DNA of 64,000 nucleotides from an uncultured Clostridium sp. (GTDB lineage: Bacteria > Bacillota > Clostridia > Clostridiales > Clostridiaceae). The notes under the pieces are model-generated. The model was not told the DNA's origin, did no database searches, and was given only the letters and a program-made list of their open reading frames with translations. Below, piece by piece: positions 9,803 through 20,309 of this stretch. Position 1 is the first letter of the stretch. Each line of letters starts with the position of its first letter. The position numbers and the translations under genes were made by a program. The stretch is from positions 62,001-126,000 of the forward strand of contig NZ_CAMQZG010000002.1 of the NCBI RefSeq assembly GCF_947039605.1, written 5' to 3'.

Positions 9803-12742
9803 ATGAAAAGAGTAAACAATAAGAAGAAAAAACCTGTAAATAGATTTAAAGTGTTAACATTAATAGCTCTAATAGTATTTGGAGCTATTTTAGCACGTCT
9901 TGTATATTTACAGATTTTTGATTATGACAATTTAAGGGCTAAGGCAAATATAAGATCTACTAGATTTATGCCAGAACAGGCACCTAGAGGAAAAATATAT
10001 AGTCAAGATGGCGATTTACTTGCCACAAATAAAGAAGCATATATGCTGACATTTACAAAAACATCTGAGGGAATGATAGAATTTTATAATACTATAAATT
10101 CTGTATTATCAATACTTAAAGAAAATAATGCTTATGATAAGATTGATGATAATTTTAATTTAAAGATAAATCCACAAGGAAAATTATATTTTGATTTTCC
10201 GGTTAGTGAAACAGATAAAAAATTGTGGAATGGTCAAAAGTTAAGATTTATGTATGATAGAAGTCTTGAAGGTGCTGTTGAAAATAAGTTATACCCTAAA
10301 AATAATGGTAAATTTACAGATGAACAGATGGCGGAAGTTGGTAAAGTTTTAGCAGCTTATACACCAGATGAAACATTTGATATTTTAGCAAAAGAATATG
10401 GACTATACAATATGCTCAATATAGGAAAGACTTTGACACATACAGAGCAGGTAGCTTTTGATAAAAAATATAAGGCTATGAGTCCTAGTAATATAATGAA
10501 AGAACTATTAAAAACTTATAGTTTAACAGAAGTTAGAGAATTTATGCTTGTAAAAGATGATATGAAGTTACAAAGTTATTCAGGTTTTAAACCAATTAAA
10601 ATAGCTTCAAATATAGGCGAAAAAACAGCATATATATTTTATCAAAAATTAAGTTCTTTGCCAGGTATTGAGGTAGAGAAAAAACCGGTTAGATATTACC
10701 CATATGGGACACTAGCATCACATGTATTAGGTTACATGGGGGCAATACCAGCAAATCAGGCAAATAAGTATGACCAAAAAGGTTATGATGTTTCAGCAGA
10801 TTTAGTTGGGGTTTCAGGAATAGAATCTTCTTTTGAAAATATTCTAAGAGGTAGAACTGGTGGAGATATGGTTAAAGTTAATTCAGCAGGTCAAAAAGTC
10901 GGAAGTTTATATCAATTAGAAGCTTATCCAGGAAACAATGTACATTTAACTATAGATGCTGATATTCAATATGCAGCTACTAAAATGTTACAAACTCAAA
11001 TGGATTATATACAAAAAAATGAACCTTATGGAAAGAATGCTAGAATGGGAGCCGTAGTAGCAGTTGATGTTAAAACTGGAGGAATACTTGCATTAGCAAG
11101 TTTACCAAACTACAATCCTAATGATTTTGCATCTGGTAAGGTAAGTATGGATGTAGTGAAAAAATACTTTAATCTTGATGTAGCTAAAATAGGGCAAGAG
11201 TTTATAAAAATGATGGGTCTAAACAAAACTTTAGATGAAATGTTCCCAGAGAATTCAAGTGGGGGCAGATCAGATAAATATGATGTTCTTCCAAAACCAT
11301 TATTTAACTATGCAACTATGGGGCTTGTACCACCAGGATCAACATTTAAACCAGTAACAGCCACGGCTGCTTTAGAAACTGGAGTTACAAATGCAAGTTA
11401 TACAGTAACAGATTCACCAACATTATATTATCATGCTGAACCTAATATATTTGGTAACAATCTTCCAAAAGATAATAATGATCATGGAGTTGTTGATATA
11501 GTTAAAGCAATACAAGTTTCTTGTAATAACTATTTCTATAATATGGCAGCTAAATTATACTATCATTTTGGAAAAACTACAGAAGCTTTAGATGTAATTG
11601 GTGATTATGCAGCTAAATATGGCCTTGGTACTATGCCAGGGACAGATGAGAAAAAAGGAACTGGAATAGAAATACCTGAAAACTTTGGAAATGCTTATAA
11701 TTTTGAAGATTTTAAAAGTAGTTCAATATTCTATTCAAAGTGGACTTTAGTTGACTCACTTAAAGCAGGTCATTTTGATGCTGTTAATATTAAATTTGCA
11801 CCAATAGATATTGGAGTAGAAAAAACTGATACAAAAGAAGCATCAGATGCTAAAGCAGGAGTTAAGAAAGTTATAACAGATCAATTAGATAAAGTAGGGA
11901 AATCAGATGTTCAAAGTGCAAAAGCACAAGATGAATTTGAAAAAGCTTTAGAAATTTCAATTAAAAAATTATACACTGTATCACCAACGGTTAAAAGTTC
12001 AATTGATAATTGGCTTAAAAATGAACCGAAAGTCACAGTGGATGAGAATATAAATGCCACAGCAAGAGCTATAGATGCTTGGGTTGCATATACAATGTAT
12101 ACTACAATCACAACACCAGCACAGCTTGGGTATGCTGCTATTGGGCAGGGAACAAGTGAGTTTACACCACTTCAAATTGCAGGGTATGTTTCAACTCTTG
12201 CTAATGGTGGAACAAGATATAAACTTCATTTATTAGATGAAGTAACAACACCTGCAGGGCAAGTTGTTGAAAAAACTAAGCCTGAAGTAATAGATAAAGT
12301 AAATATTTCAAAGCAGAATTTAGACCTTATAAAACAAGGTATGTACAATGTTAATAATAACCCTCATGGAACAGGTTACTATGTATTTGGAGAGCAAGGA
12401 TTCCCAATACCTAGTGCAGGTAAAACAGGAACAGCTTCACTAACATCAGGGGAACATAATATTGGTAGATCAGCTTGGGGAGTATATATTTCATTTGCAC
12501 CGGTGGAAAATCCACAAATTGCGGTAGCAGTTGTAATTTATAATGGTATACATGGTTATTTAGGAGCACCAGTAGCAAGAGCTATATATGAAACTTATTT
12601 CAGAAATGAAATTAAAACAAAATATCCTAATTACCATCCAAAAACAATGGCAGGAGTCCCATATGATTACACATTAAATCCTCCATTACCTAAAATTACA
12701 GATAAAAATGCTAGTCAAAATACTTCAGAGGCAAATAAATAA
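9803..12742 (+). CDS. mrdA: Class B penicillin-binding protein, PBP2 type (paralog 1 of 3)
   Basis: A 979-residue transpeptidase with one N-terminal membrane helix (about 16-36), a large pedestal/dimerisation region including APRGKIY, and a C-terminal transpeptidase. The active-site motifs are S513-T-F-K, S573-C-N and K874-T-G-T. PBP2 crosslinks lateral-wall peptidoglycan together with RodA. Typical PBP2 proteins are about 600-700 residues. The excess lies in the pedestal (about residues 85-250, including a helical NTINSVLSILKEN part) and in about 170 extra residues between GTGIEIPENFG and AAIGQGTSEFTPLQ, separating SxN from KTG by 300 residues. It starts four bases after mreD, so should share its transcript, and ends at a strong terminator. 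Confidence 0.93.
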   Translation: MKRVNNKKKKPVNRFKVLTLIALIVFGAILARLVYLQIFDYDNLRAKANIRSTRFMPEQAPRGKIYSQDGDLLATNKEAYMLTFTKTSEGMIEFYNTINSVLSILKENNAYDKIDDNFNLKINPQGKLYFDFPVSETDKKLWNGQKLRFMYDRSLEGAVENKLYPKNNGKFTDEQMAEVGKVLAAYTPDETFDILAKEYGLYNMLNIGKTLTHTEQVAFDKKYKAMSPSNIMKELLKTYSLTEVREFMLVKDDMKLQSYSGFKPIKIASNIGEKTAYIFYQKLSSLPGIEVEKKPVRYYPYGTLASHVLGYMGAIPANQANKYDQKGYDVSADLVGVSGIESSFENILRGRTGGDMVKVNSAGQKVGSLYQLEAYPGNNVHLTIDADIQYAATKMLQTQMDYIQKNEPYGKNARMGAVVAVDVKTGGILALASLPNYNPNDFASGKVSMDVVKKYFNLDVAKIGQEFIKMMGLNKTLDEMFPENSSGGRSDKYDVLPKPLFNYATMGLVPPGSTFKPVTATAALETGVTNASYTVTDSPTLYYHAEPNIFGNNLPKDNNDHGVVDIVKAIQVSCNNYFYNMAAKLYYHFGKTTEALDVIGDYAAKYGLGTMPGTDEKKGTGIEIPENFGNAYNFEDFKSSSIFYSKWTLVDSLKAGHFDAVNIKFAPIDIGVEKTDTKEASDAKAGVKKVITDQLDKVGKSDVQSAKAQDEFEKALEISIKKLYTVSPTVKSSIDNWLKNEPKVTVDENINATARAIDAWVAYTMYTTITTPAQLGYAAIGQGTSEFTPLQIAGYVSTLANGGTRYKLHLLDEVTTPAGQVVEKTKPEVIDKVNISKQNLDLIKQGMYNVNNNPHGTGYYVFGEQGFPIPSAGKTGTASLTSGEHNIGRSAWGVYISFAPVENPQIAVAVVIYNGIHGYLGAPVARAIYETYFRNEIKTKYPNYHPKTMAGVPYDYTLNPPLPKITDKNASQNTSEANK

Positions 12743-12768
12743 AATAAAATAAATAAAATAAAATAAAT
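12733..12768. repeat. AAATA/AAAATA simple repeat
   Basis: A run of AAATA and AAAATA units spans the stop codon of the first PBP gene and leads into its terminator. It is low-complexity sequence with no sign of function. Confidence 0.6.
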
Positions 12769-12813
12769 GGTGAGGATGTCATAATACTAGGCATCCTCAC
12801 TGTTTTATTTTTA
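12769..12813 (+). terminator. Terminator after PBP paralog 1
   Basis: GTGAGGATG (12770-12778) pairs perfectly with CATCCTCAC (12792-12800), followed by TGTTTTATTTTT. Confidence 0.9.
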
Positions 12814-13033
12814 GTAAGTAAGAATTATGTCATAACATTGTTTATAAATTTTAAATAATTAAGCATGTGTAAATTATAAAATCAATAAGATAGTGTTATA
12901 TATTATTAAAATAGTAGATGATTTTAATTAAAATATTAGGTGGGTATTTTAATTATTGATAGAGTTCAAAGGGGAGTTAAAATTAAGAAATGTGTTTTAT
13001 TTTAGTTAGAATTTAAAGAAGATAGGTGATTAA

Positions 13034-16000
13034 ATGAGATTCAATCGAAATCGAAAGTACATAGATAGATATAGTGTTATTATAGCTATTGCTATATTAG
13101 TATTTACGCTTATATTATGTAGACTGATTTATCTACAAGTTTTTGAACATCAGAGTTTCGAATCTAAAGCGGATATAAGATCAACTAGATTTATGCCAGA
13201 GCCGGCTCCAAGAGGGAATATTTATAGTTCTAATGGAGACTTATTAGCTACAAATAAAGAAGAGTATACGCTTGAGTTTACAGAAACACAGACAGGAATG
13301 CAGGACTTTTATAGTACAATAAATTCTGTTTTTAATATTTTAAAGCAGAATAAGGAGTTTTCTAAACTTCAGGATAAGTTCCCGATAGAAATAAACTCAC
13401 AAGGAGGATTATATTTTAAATTCCCAGTGAGTGAAAGTTCTAATCAAAAAGTTTGGGATTCTTTGAAGTTAAGATTTATGTATAATAGAGCGCTAGAAGC
13501 TCCAATACAAAATGAATTATTCCCCAAAAATAATGGAACATTTAGCGAAAGTCAAACTGCGCAGGTAAATAAAATACTAGCAACTTATACAGCGACAGAA
13601 GCGTTTGATGATTTAGTAAAACAATATGGATTATATAATATGCTTAATATGGGAAAAACTTTGACTGCGGCAGAGCAACAGACTTTTGAGCAGACTGAGC
13701 AGAAGATGTCAGGAGAAGCTATAACAAAGCAATTATTAGAAAAATATTCTTTAACTGAAATAAGAAACTTTATGTTAGTTAAAGATACAATGAAACTTCA
13801 AAGTTATTCAGGATTTAAGCCTGTTATAATAGCAAATACTATAGGTAAGACTTTAGCATTTGTATTTGACCAACAGCAAGGGCAATTACCAGGAATAAGT
13901 GTAGTAGAAACTCCGGTAAGATATTATCCTTACGGAACACTTGCTTCACATATTATTGGGTATATAGGTAAAATACCTTCAAAAGAAGCTTCAGAATATG
14001 AGCAAAAAGGATATAATGTTTCAAGTGACCTTATAGGGGTTGCAGGACTTGAATCAGCTTACCAAAATGTATTAAGAGGAACTACTGGCGGTTCTATGGT
14101 CAAAGTTAATGCAGCAGGGCAAAAGATAGGTAATATGTATACATTGCAAGCAACACCAGGAGATAATGTATATACAACTATTAACTCAAATTTAGAGTAT
14201 ACTGCTACAAAAGCATTAGAAACTCAAATGCAATATCTTCAGCATCAAGCACAATATGGTGAAGATGCTAAAATGGGAGCAGTTGTAGCTGTGGACCCTA
14301 ATAATGGTAATATTCTTGCTATGGCAAGTTTACCAGGGTATAATCCAAATGATTTTGCTACAGGAAAAATAAGTCAAAAAGTATTTAACCAATACTTCAA
14401 CCCTGATGTTGCAAAACTTGGACAACAATTTATTAATGAGGCAGGGCTACACAAAACATTAAATCAAATGTTCCCAATACAACCTAATGGAGGAAGAGAA
14501 GATTTATATAGTGTACTTCCAAAACCTTTATTTAACTATGCAACTATGGGGCTTGTACCTCCAGGATCAACATTTAAAATTGCTACTGCTACTGCAGCTT
14601 TAGAAACTGGGGTAACAAATGCTACTTATACTATTTCAGATTCTGGTGGTCCAAACTCAACTTATTATGATGCAAAACCAAATATATTTGGTGCAGATCT
14701 TCCAAAAGACTGGGAGAATAATGGAGTAGATAATTTATGGAAATCTATAGAGGTCTCAAGTGATACTTACTTCTTCAATATGGCAGCTAAAATGTATTAT
14801 AAATATAATCAATCTGTATCAGGTCTTAATGTCTTAGCAGAATATGCAGCTAAATATGGACTTGGAACAATGCCAGGAAGTAGTCAGACAAAAGGAACTG
14901 GAATACCACTTCCAGAAAATTTTGGTAATACTTATAACTTTAGTGATTTTAAGAAAAATTCAATATTCTATTCAAGATGGACGCTTGTTAAGAATTTACA
15001 AAAAGGACAATTCCCAGCTGTAAATTTAGCATTCGCACCTTTAAATATTGAAAATACTTCAAGTGATTCAAAAGAGTTAGTAACAGCTAAAACAAATGTT
15101 ATGAATGTTATAACGAATCAATTAGAAGAGATTGGATTTGCAAATATAAGAAGTAATGCAAATCAAGTTGCTTTTGTAAATAATCTTACAAAAGAATTAG
15201 ATGCTTTTTATAAAGTTTCACCAAAAGCACAAGCTTCAGTGGCAGCTATGATTAGACATAATCCAAAACTTACAGTAGAGGATGATTTAAAAGCTACTGC
15301 GCAAGCTGTAAATGACTGGATAGTATATACAATGTATACTACTATTACAACACCAGCACAGCTTGGATATGCAGCTATTGGACAGGGATTAAGTGAGTTT
15401 ACTCCGGTTCAAATAGCGGGTTATGTTTCAACAATAGCGAATGGTGGGACAAGATATAAATTAAATCTTGTAAATAAAATAACTTCACCTACAGGACAAG
15501 TTATTGAACAAACTAAACCAACAGTTTTAGATAAAGTTAATTTACCACAATCTGATTATGATATGATTAAAAGAGGTATGTGGGCAGTTAACAATCAAAT
15601 CAAAGGAACTGCAGATGTTGATTTTGGTTATGGGTTTAGAGATTTCCCAATTCCAACAGCTGGTAAAACAGGTACAGCATCATTGATGGCGAATGAGCAT
15701 ACTGTTGGTAGAGCAGCTTGGGGGGTATATATATCATATGCACCAGTAAAAAACCCTCAAATTGCAATTGCAGTAATTATATACAATGGTCTTCATGGAG
15801 ATATTGGAGCACCGGTAGCAAGAGCTATGTATGAAACATACTTTAGAGATCAAATCAAAAAGACAGATCCTAAATATAAAGCTTATACTAATGGAGCATA
15901 CCCAATATTCTGGAATGATGGAGCACAATATACTTATAGTTTAAATCCACCATTACCAAGCATTACTGATAATACTCAAGTACAATCAACAAGTACTACA

Positions 16001-16096
16001 ATTAACAGTGATCCTATTAAAGGTAATAATACTTCAGCAGTTGGAACTAAAACTGCTTCAGCTATGAAAGGGCTTTCAAAGAGTGGAAATGATTAA
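13034..16096 (+). CDS. Class B penicillin-binding protein, PBP2 type (paralog 2 of 3)
   Basis: A 1,020-residue close paralog of the preceding protein, with the same membrane anchor, pedestal and transpeptidase plan and long stretches of near identity (for example PKPLFNYATMGLVPPGSTFK). Motifs are S512-T-F-K, S575-S-D and K878-T-G-T. The middle motif reads SSD rather than the SCN of its neighbours; E. coli PBP2 also has an Asp there (SAD), so this is not evidence of inactivity. It carries the same long insertion before AAIGQGLSEFTP and a Ser/Thr-rich tail after residue 970. A 290-base gap with a terminator precedes it and another follows it, so it is probably transcribed on its own, perhaps under different conditions. 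It ends with its own hairpin at 16125-16168. Confidence 0.92.
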   Translation: MRFNRNRKYIDRYSVIIAIAILVFTLILCRLIYLQVFEHQSFESKADIRSTRFMPEPAPRGNIYSSNGDLLATNKEEYTLEFTETQTGMQDFYSTINSVFNILKQNKEFSKLQDKFPIEINSQGGLYFKFPVSESSNQKVWDSLKLRFMYNRALEAPIQNELFPKNNGTFSESQTAQVNKILATYTATEAFDDLVKQYGLYNMLNMGKTLTAAEQQTFEQTEQKMSGEAITKQLLEKYSLTEIRNFMLVKDTMKLQSYSGFKPVIIANTIGKTLAFVFDQQQGQLPGISVVETPVRYYPYGTLASHIIGYIGKIPSKEASEYEQKGYNVSSDLIGVAGLESAYQNVLRGTTGGSMVKVNAAGQKIGNMYTLQATPGDNVYTTINSNLEYTATKALETQMQYLQHQAQYGEDAKMGAVVAVDPNNGNILAMASLPGYNPNDFATGKISQKVFNQYFNPDVAKLGQQFINEAGLHKTLNQMFPIQPNGGREDLYSVLPKPLFNYATMGLVPPGSTFKIATATAALETGVTNATYTISDSGGPNSTYYDAKPNIFGADLPKDWENNGVDNLWKSIEVSSDTYFFNMAAKMYYKYNQSVSGLNVLAEYAAKYGLGTMPGSSQTKGTGIPLPENFGNTYNFSDFKKNSIFYSRWTLVKNLQKGQFPAVNLAFAPLNIENTSSDSKELVTAKTNVMNVITNQLEEIGFANIRSNANQVAFVNNLTKELDAFYKVSPKAQASVAAMIRHNPKLTVEDDLKATAQAVNDWIVYTMYTTITTPAQLGYAAIGQGLSEFTPVQIAGYVSTIANGGTRYKLNLVNKITSPTGQVIEQTKPTVLDKVNLPQSDYDMIKRGMWAVNNQIKGTADVDFGYGFRDFPIPTAGKTGTASLMANEHTVGRAAWGVYISYAPVKNPQIAIAVIIYNGLHGDIGAPVARAMYETYFRDQIKKTDPKYKAYTNGAYPIFWNDGAQYTYSLNPPLPSITDNTQVQSTSTTINSDPIKGNNTSAVGTKTASAMKGLSKSGND

Positions 16097-16124
16097 AAAA
16101 TATATATAAATATATATAAATATT

Positions 16125-16168
16125 AAGAGACTATCAAGTTTTGGTAACAAAACTTGGTAGTCTTTTAA
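16125..16168 (+). terminator. Terminator after PBP paralog 2
   Basis: AGACTATCAAGTTTT pairs with AAAACTTGGTAGTCT around a five-base loop (one T-G pair), then TTTT. Confidence 0.92.
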
Positions 16169-16270
16169 CTTTCTGTGTATTTTTTTAAACAAAAGAGAAA
16201 TATTGAAAAAGTACATATATAATATAGGTAATGAATTAGTTGTAGCTATAAAAGTTAGGGGGATGAAATA

Positions 16271-19200
16271 TTGGCAATCAATAAGAAGAAAAATAATTTA
16301 ACAAGGTTCACTATACTAAAGGGAATCGTTGCAGGATTATTTACAATAATAGTTTTTAGACTTACATATCTTCAAGTGTTTAGATATGAAGATTTTAGAG
16401 AAAAGGCAGATACAAGATCTATGAGATTTGTAGCAGAGAAAGCACCAAGAGGTAATATTTATGATGTAAACGGAACAATTTTAGCTACAAACAAACAGAC
16501 ATATATAGCTACATTTACAGAAACTGAAGCTTCAAAAGAAGCATTTTATAGAAGTATGGAAATATTTTTAAATATCATGAATGAAAATGATGAAGAGATC
16601 ATTGATAAATTTGATTTAAATATTGATGATGCTGGTAACATAATATTTGATTTTGGATTTGAGAATGAAGCAAATAATAAAGCGGCAGAATTAAGATTCA
16701 AAAAAGATAAAGGTATATTTGATGAAATACAAAATGAGCTTTACCCTAAACAGAATACAGACCTTACAGATGCACAGATAGAGGAGATAGAAACAGAATT
16801 ATTTAAAATAACATCAGAACAAATGTTTTATTATTTAATTAATAAGTATGAAATGGAAGAACTTTTAACAGAATATAAAGATAGAAGTCTTGATTTATCA
16901 AGTACTGAGGATAAAAGCCTTAGAAAATCTATTAAAGAAAGATATAATAATGCGGATGAAGGTTTTTATGCGAAAATAGCAAGAGGAAAAAGAGTAACAA
17001 TAGATTTAGTAAAAGAAAAGACTCTTGCACAAATTAGACAGTTTATGGTTATTAAAGATGCGGTAGAAATGCAGAGTTTTTCAGGGTTTAAGCCAGTTAC
17101 AATATCACCAACAGTTAGTAAGGATACAGCTTTTATTTTATATCAAAAGTTAAATAGTTTAGTTGGTATTGATGTGGCACTTGAGCCGATAAGACATTAT
17201 CCATATAATGAGCTTGGAGCAAATTTTCTTGGATATATGGGAGCAATACCAGGTGCTAATCAAGAAAAATATGAAGCAAGAGGATATGATTTATCGACAG
17301 ATCTTATAGGTATGGCAGGAATAGAATCAGCTTATGAGACTGTGTTAAAAGGGACTAAAGGTGGTAGAACTGTTAAAGTTAATGCTGAGGGAAGACCAAG
17401 AGAAGATCTTTATAGTATGCAAACTACACCTGGAAATAATATTCACTTAACTATTGATAAAGATATACAATATTCAGCAGAGGAGATGCTAAAAACACAA
17501 ATAGAATATTTACAGGCTACACCCAAAGGTAAAAATGCTTCAAGGGGTGCTGCTGTTGCAATCAATGTAAATTCAGGAGATGTTTTAGCTATGGCAAGTT
17601 ATCCAAGTTATGACCCTAATATATTTGCAACAGGTAAAATTGATGGAGGTGTAGCTGAAAATCTTATTGCTCCAGATTTAGATACTTTTGGTGCAGAATA
17701 TATAAGAAGATCAGGCATTAGTAAATCAATAGATGAGTTATTCCCAAAAGATTCAGAGGGAAATAGACAAGACCCTAATGATATTTATCCAAAACCAATG
17801 TTTAACTATGCGACTATGGGACTACTGCCGCCTGGGTCAACATTTAAGCCTATAACAGCTTTAGTAGCTTTAGAAGAAGGTGTTATGAATGCTGGAAGCA
17901 CAATAAGTGATGGAGCAGTTTTAAACTCAGCAAAACAATTTATAAAGTATGAAAGTTTAATAGCAACACCTAAAGATAATGCTTTCCATGGAACTGTTAG
18001 TGTTAAAGAAGCATTAGCACAATCATGTAATGCATATTTCTATGAGGTTGCAGTTCAACTTTATTATAAGTATAGTGGTTCAGTCGATGCATTTAATAAT
18101 ATTGCAAAGTATTCATGGCAGTTAGGTCTTGGAATTGACCCAAGTGATAAAAATGCAGTAGAGGGTACTGGTATTGAAATTGCAGAGCGAACAGGAAGTG
18201 TTTATAATTTTGACGGTTCAAAAGATAAGTTTAAAACTTTTTCAATGTGGGAACTTGTTGCAGGTCTTGAAAAAGGAAATTTAAATAGTGGAGGACAAAC
18301 TTTCACATCAGTAGATATAGAAAGAAATGAGCAAGATTCGAAATCATTAAAAGAAGCAAAAGATGAGCTTAAAAAACTTGTTCAGGATGAAATTAATAAA
18401 ATTACTTCATTGAAAGAAACTGGTTTAGAAAAAGAATTTAAGGTTAATATAGAAACTATATTGAAAAAAATATATGATAATTCACCTAAATATCAAGAGA
18501 ATATTAAAAAAAGAAGTTCAGATTTAAAGCAACATTTTGATGTTGTTTCAACTGAAATATGGCATTGGATTCAATTTAATATCAAATACCAAGTTGTTAA
18601 TGCAGGTAATATGGCAAGTGCATCTATAGGGCAAGGAGATACAACAGTGACACCTCTTCAGATGGTAAGTGCCATAGCTACTATAGCTAATGGTGGGACA
18701 AGATATGATATTAATATGGTAGATAAAATTACAACTTCAACAGGTGATGTTATAAAAGAAATAGAGCCTACAATTTTAAATCAAATGGAGTTTAGTGATA
18801 GTACTTTAGCTTTAATTAAAGAAGGAATGCGAATGACAAACCATTCTTCAATTGGAACAGGAAGAAGAACATTTTTAAATGCAAACTTCCCAATAGAAAC
18901 TGCTGGTAAAACAGGGACAGTTACACTTAGAGATGATCAGGAAGCGTATGGAAGACAGCCATATGGTACGTATGTAGCTTTTGCTCCAGTAGACAAGCCT
19001 GAAATTGCGGTGTTTGTTACTATTTATGATGGGATAAGTGGTGGTAATACATCTATTGTTGCAAGAGCTATTTTTGAAACTTATTTTAGAGAGAAAATTA
19101 AAGAAATAGCACCAGGATATAAAGCAATTGGTACTAATGGAGATGAATACACATATTCATTACAACCAGAAAATATAAAAGCTAGTAATCAAAGTCTAGA

Positions 19201-19327
19201 AGATGGAGATGAAGAAGTTGATTTTATTGAACAGGCAGAAAATGAAGTAATAGAAGAAGGGCAAGAAATTATAGAGGTTAAACCTGAAGAGGGAGAAACG
19301 GTAGAAAATATAGTAAATAACAATTAG
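16271..19327 (+). CDS. Class B penicillin-binding protein, PBP2 type (paralog 3 of 3)
   Basis: A 1,018-residue protein, the most diverged of the three. The TTG start is chosen because GGGGG ends nine bases upstream, and the nearby ATG at 16263 opens a frame that stops at once. One membrane helix (about 14-35) is followed by the pedestal with APRGNIY and by S523-T-F-K, S585-C-N and K880-T-G-T. The pedestal and the SxN-to-KTG insertion are present, but with different, more charged sequence. The C-terminal 60 residues are strongly acidic (runs of Glu with Val/Ile), unlike paralog 2. It has its own upstream gap and downstream terminator, suggesting independent expression. Enzyme class is secure; the division of labour among the three is unknown. 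Confidence 0.92.
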   Translation: MAINKKKNNLTRFTILKGIVAGLFTIIVFRLTYLQVFRYEDFREKADTRSMRFVAEKAPRGNIYDVNGTILATNKQTYIATFTETEASKEAFYRSMEIFLNIMNENDEEIIDKFDLNIDDAGNIIFDFGFENEANNKAAELRFKKDKGIFDEIQNELYPKQNTDLTDAQIEEIETELFKITSEQMFYYLINKYEMEELLTEYKDRSLDLSSTEDKSLRKSIKERYNNADEGFYAKIARGKRVTIDLVKEKTLAQIRQFMVIKDAVEMQSFSGFKPVTISPTVSKDTAFILYQKLNSLVGIDVALEPIRHYPYNELGANFLGYMGAIPGANQEKYEARGYDLSTDLIGMAGIESAYETVLKGTKGGRTVKVNAEGRPREDLYSMQTTPGNNIHLTIDKDIQYSAEEMLKTQIEYLQATPKGKNASRGAAVAINVNSGDVLAMASYPSYDPNIFATGKIDGGVAENLIAPDLDTFGAEYIRRSGISKSIDELFPKDSEGNRQDPNDIYPKPMFNYATMGLLPPGSTFKPITALVALEEGVMNAGSTISDGAVLNSAKQFIKYESLIATPKDNAFHGTVSVKEALAQSCNAYFYEVAVQLYYKYSGSVDAFNNIAKYSWQLGLGIDPSDKNAVEGTGIEIAERTGSVYNFDGSKDKFKTFSMWELVAGLEKGNLNSGGQTFTSVDIERNEQDSKSLKEAKDELKKLVQDEINKITSLKETGLEKEFKVNIETILKKIYDNSPKYQENIKKRSSDLKQHFDVVSTEIWHWIQFNIKYQVVNAGNMASASIGQGDTTVTPLQMVSAIATIANGGTRYDINMVDKITTSTGDVIKEIEPTILNQMEFSDSTLALIKEGMRMTNHSSIGTGRRTFLNANFPIETAGKTGTVTLRDDQEAYGRQPYGTYVAFAPVDKPEIAVFVTIYDGISGGNTSIVARAIFETYFREKIKEIAPGYKAIGTNGDEYTYSLQPENIKASNQSLEDGDEEVDFIEQAENEVIEEGQEIIEVKPEEGETVENIVNNN

Positions 19328-19348
19328 TTTTAATTAAAAAACAAGTTT

Positions 19349-19385
19349 AACACCGCTAAAATTTTAGATTTTAGTGGTGTTTTGT
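19349..19385 (+). terminator. Terminator after PBP paralog 3
   Basis: ACACCGCTAAAAT pairs with ATTTTAGTGGTGT (one G-T pair), followed by TTTTGTTG. The rest of the 327-base gap to minC is AT-rich and includes only a small inverted repeat (GAAGTT at 19598, AACTTC at 19611). Confidence 0.88.
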
Positions 19386-19654
19386 TGAGCAGGTATTATT
19401 TTAGAAAAGCTTATTATATTTTTTAATAATTATGAAAATAAAGAAAAAATATAGTGTTTTTAGGTGGAAAATAAGAAAAAATGGAAATAACAAGGTAATA
19501 TAGGACAAAATGTATTGAATATTTGAAATATGTTAAAATAAAGACTTTAATAAGTCGATAATACCTTATATAATAAATATATGCGTTAAAATCAAAAGAA
19601 GTTTGGTTTTAACTTCGATTAAATTTGTATGCTTGGTTGGAGGGTATAGTTGTT

Positions 19655-20293
19655 ATGCAAAAGAGTATAATGATAAAAGGGAATAAAGATGGTATAAATG
19701 CTATTATAAATATGGATAAATTTGCAGATTTTGAGGAGATGTTAGAAGCGCTTATTGAAAAACTAAGCGTAGGAAAACGCTTCTATAAAGGTGCGACGCT
19801 TACTATAACAACTGACTTAAAGCATATAAACGACAGACAAATGTCAAAGCTTAAAGATTCTTTATTTGATGAGATAATGATAAAAGATTGTATGTTTGTA
19901 GATAAAGAAGAAAAAGAAAGTAAGTTGTTTCAAGGAGTGTATGAGGGAAGAACAAAATTTTTAAGAAAATCGGTTAGAGGTGGACAGAGTATTAACTATC
20001 AGGGGAACATTGTAATAATAGGTGATGTAAATCATGGTGCAGAAGTGATTGCAGATGGTAATATAGCTGTCTTTGGAAATATAAAGGGTAGAGTATTTGC
20101 TGGGGATAATGGTAATCAAAAAGCTATAATAACAGCATTTTCACTTGAACCAGAAGTATTATCAATAGCTAGAGTGATGACAATATCACCGGATGATTTT
20201 GAGAAACCAAGCTACCCAGAGGTAGCAAAAATGAAGGATGGCGAAATAATTGTTGAGCCATATCTTCCAAATAAATATACATACAAAAAATAG
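19655..20293 (+). CDS. minC: Septum site-determining protein MinC
   Basis: A 212-residue division inhibitor. The frame could open at a TTG at 19625, but GGAGGG at 19639-19644, ten bases before ATG 19655, and the family N-terminus ([17 protein letters not shown]) favour 19655. An N-terminal FtsZ-inhibiting domain (to about 105) is followed by a right-handed beta-helix C-terminal domain containing [27 protein letters not shown] (shown here only to mark the block; key feature is the glycine-spaced GDVNHGAEV turn) that binds MinD. It opens the minCDE set. Confidence 0.94.
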   Translation: MQKSIMIKGNKDGINAIINMDKFADFEEMLEALIEKLSVGKRFYKGATLTITTDLKHINDRQMSKLKDSLFDEIMIKDCMFVDKEEKESKLFQGVYEGRTKFLRKSVRGGQSINYQGNIVIIGDVNHGAEVIADGNIAVFGNIKGRVFAGDNGNQKAIITAFSLEPEVLSIARVMTISPDDFEKPSYPEVAKMKDGEIIVEPYLPNKYTYKK

Positions 20294-20309
20294 TGGAGGT
20301 AATTTTAAT

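Noticed and set aside
12733..12768. AAATA repeats as a possible replication or regulatory site
   Set aside because: Simple low-complexity sequence at the end of a gene in an AT-rich genome; no other origin features nearby.
14756..14764. Loss of activity in PBP paralog 2 because of SSD
   Set aside because: Asp at this place is normal in some PBP2 enzymes, and the SxxK and KTG motifs are intact.
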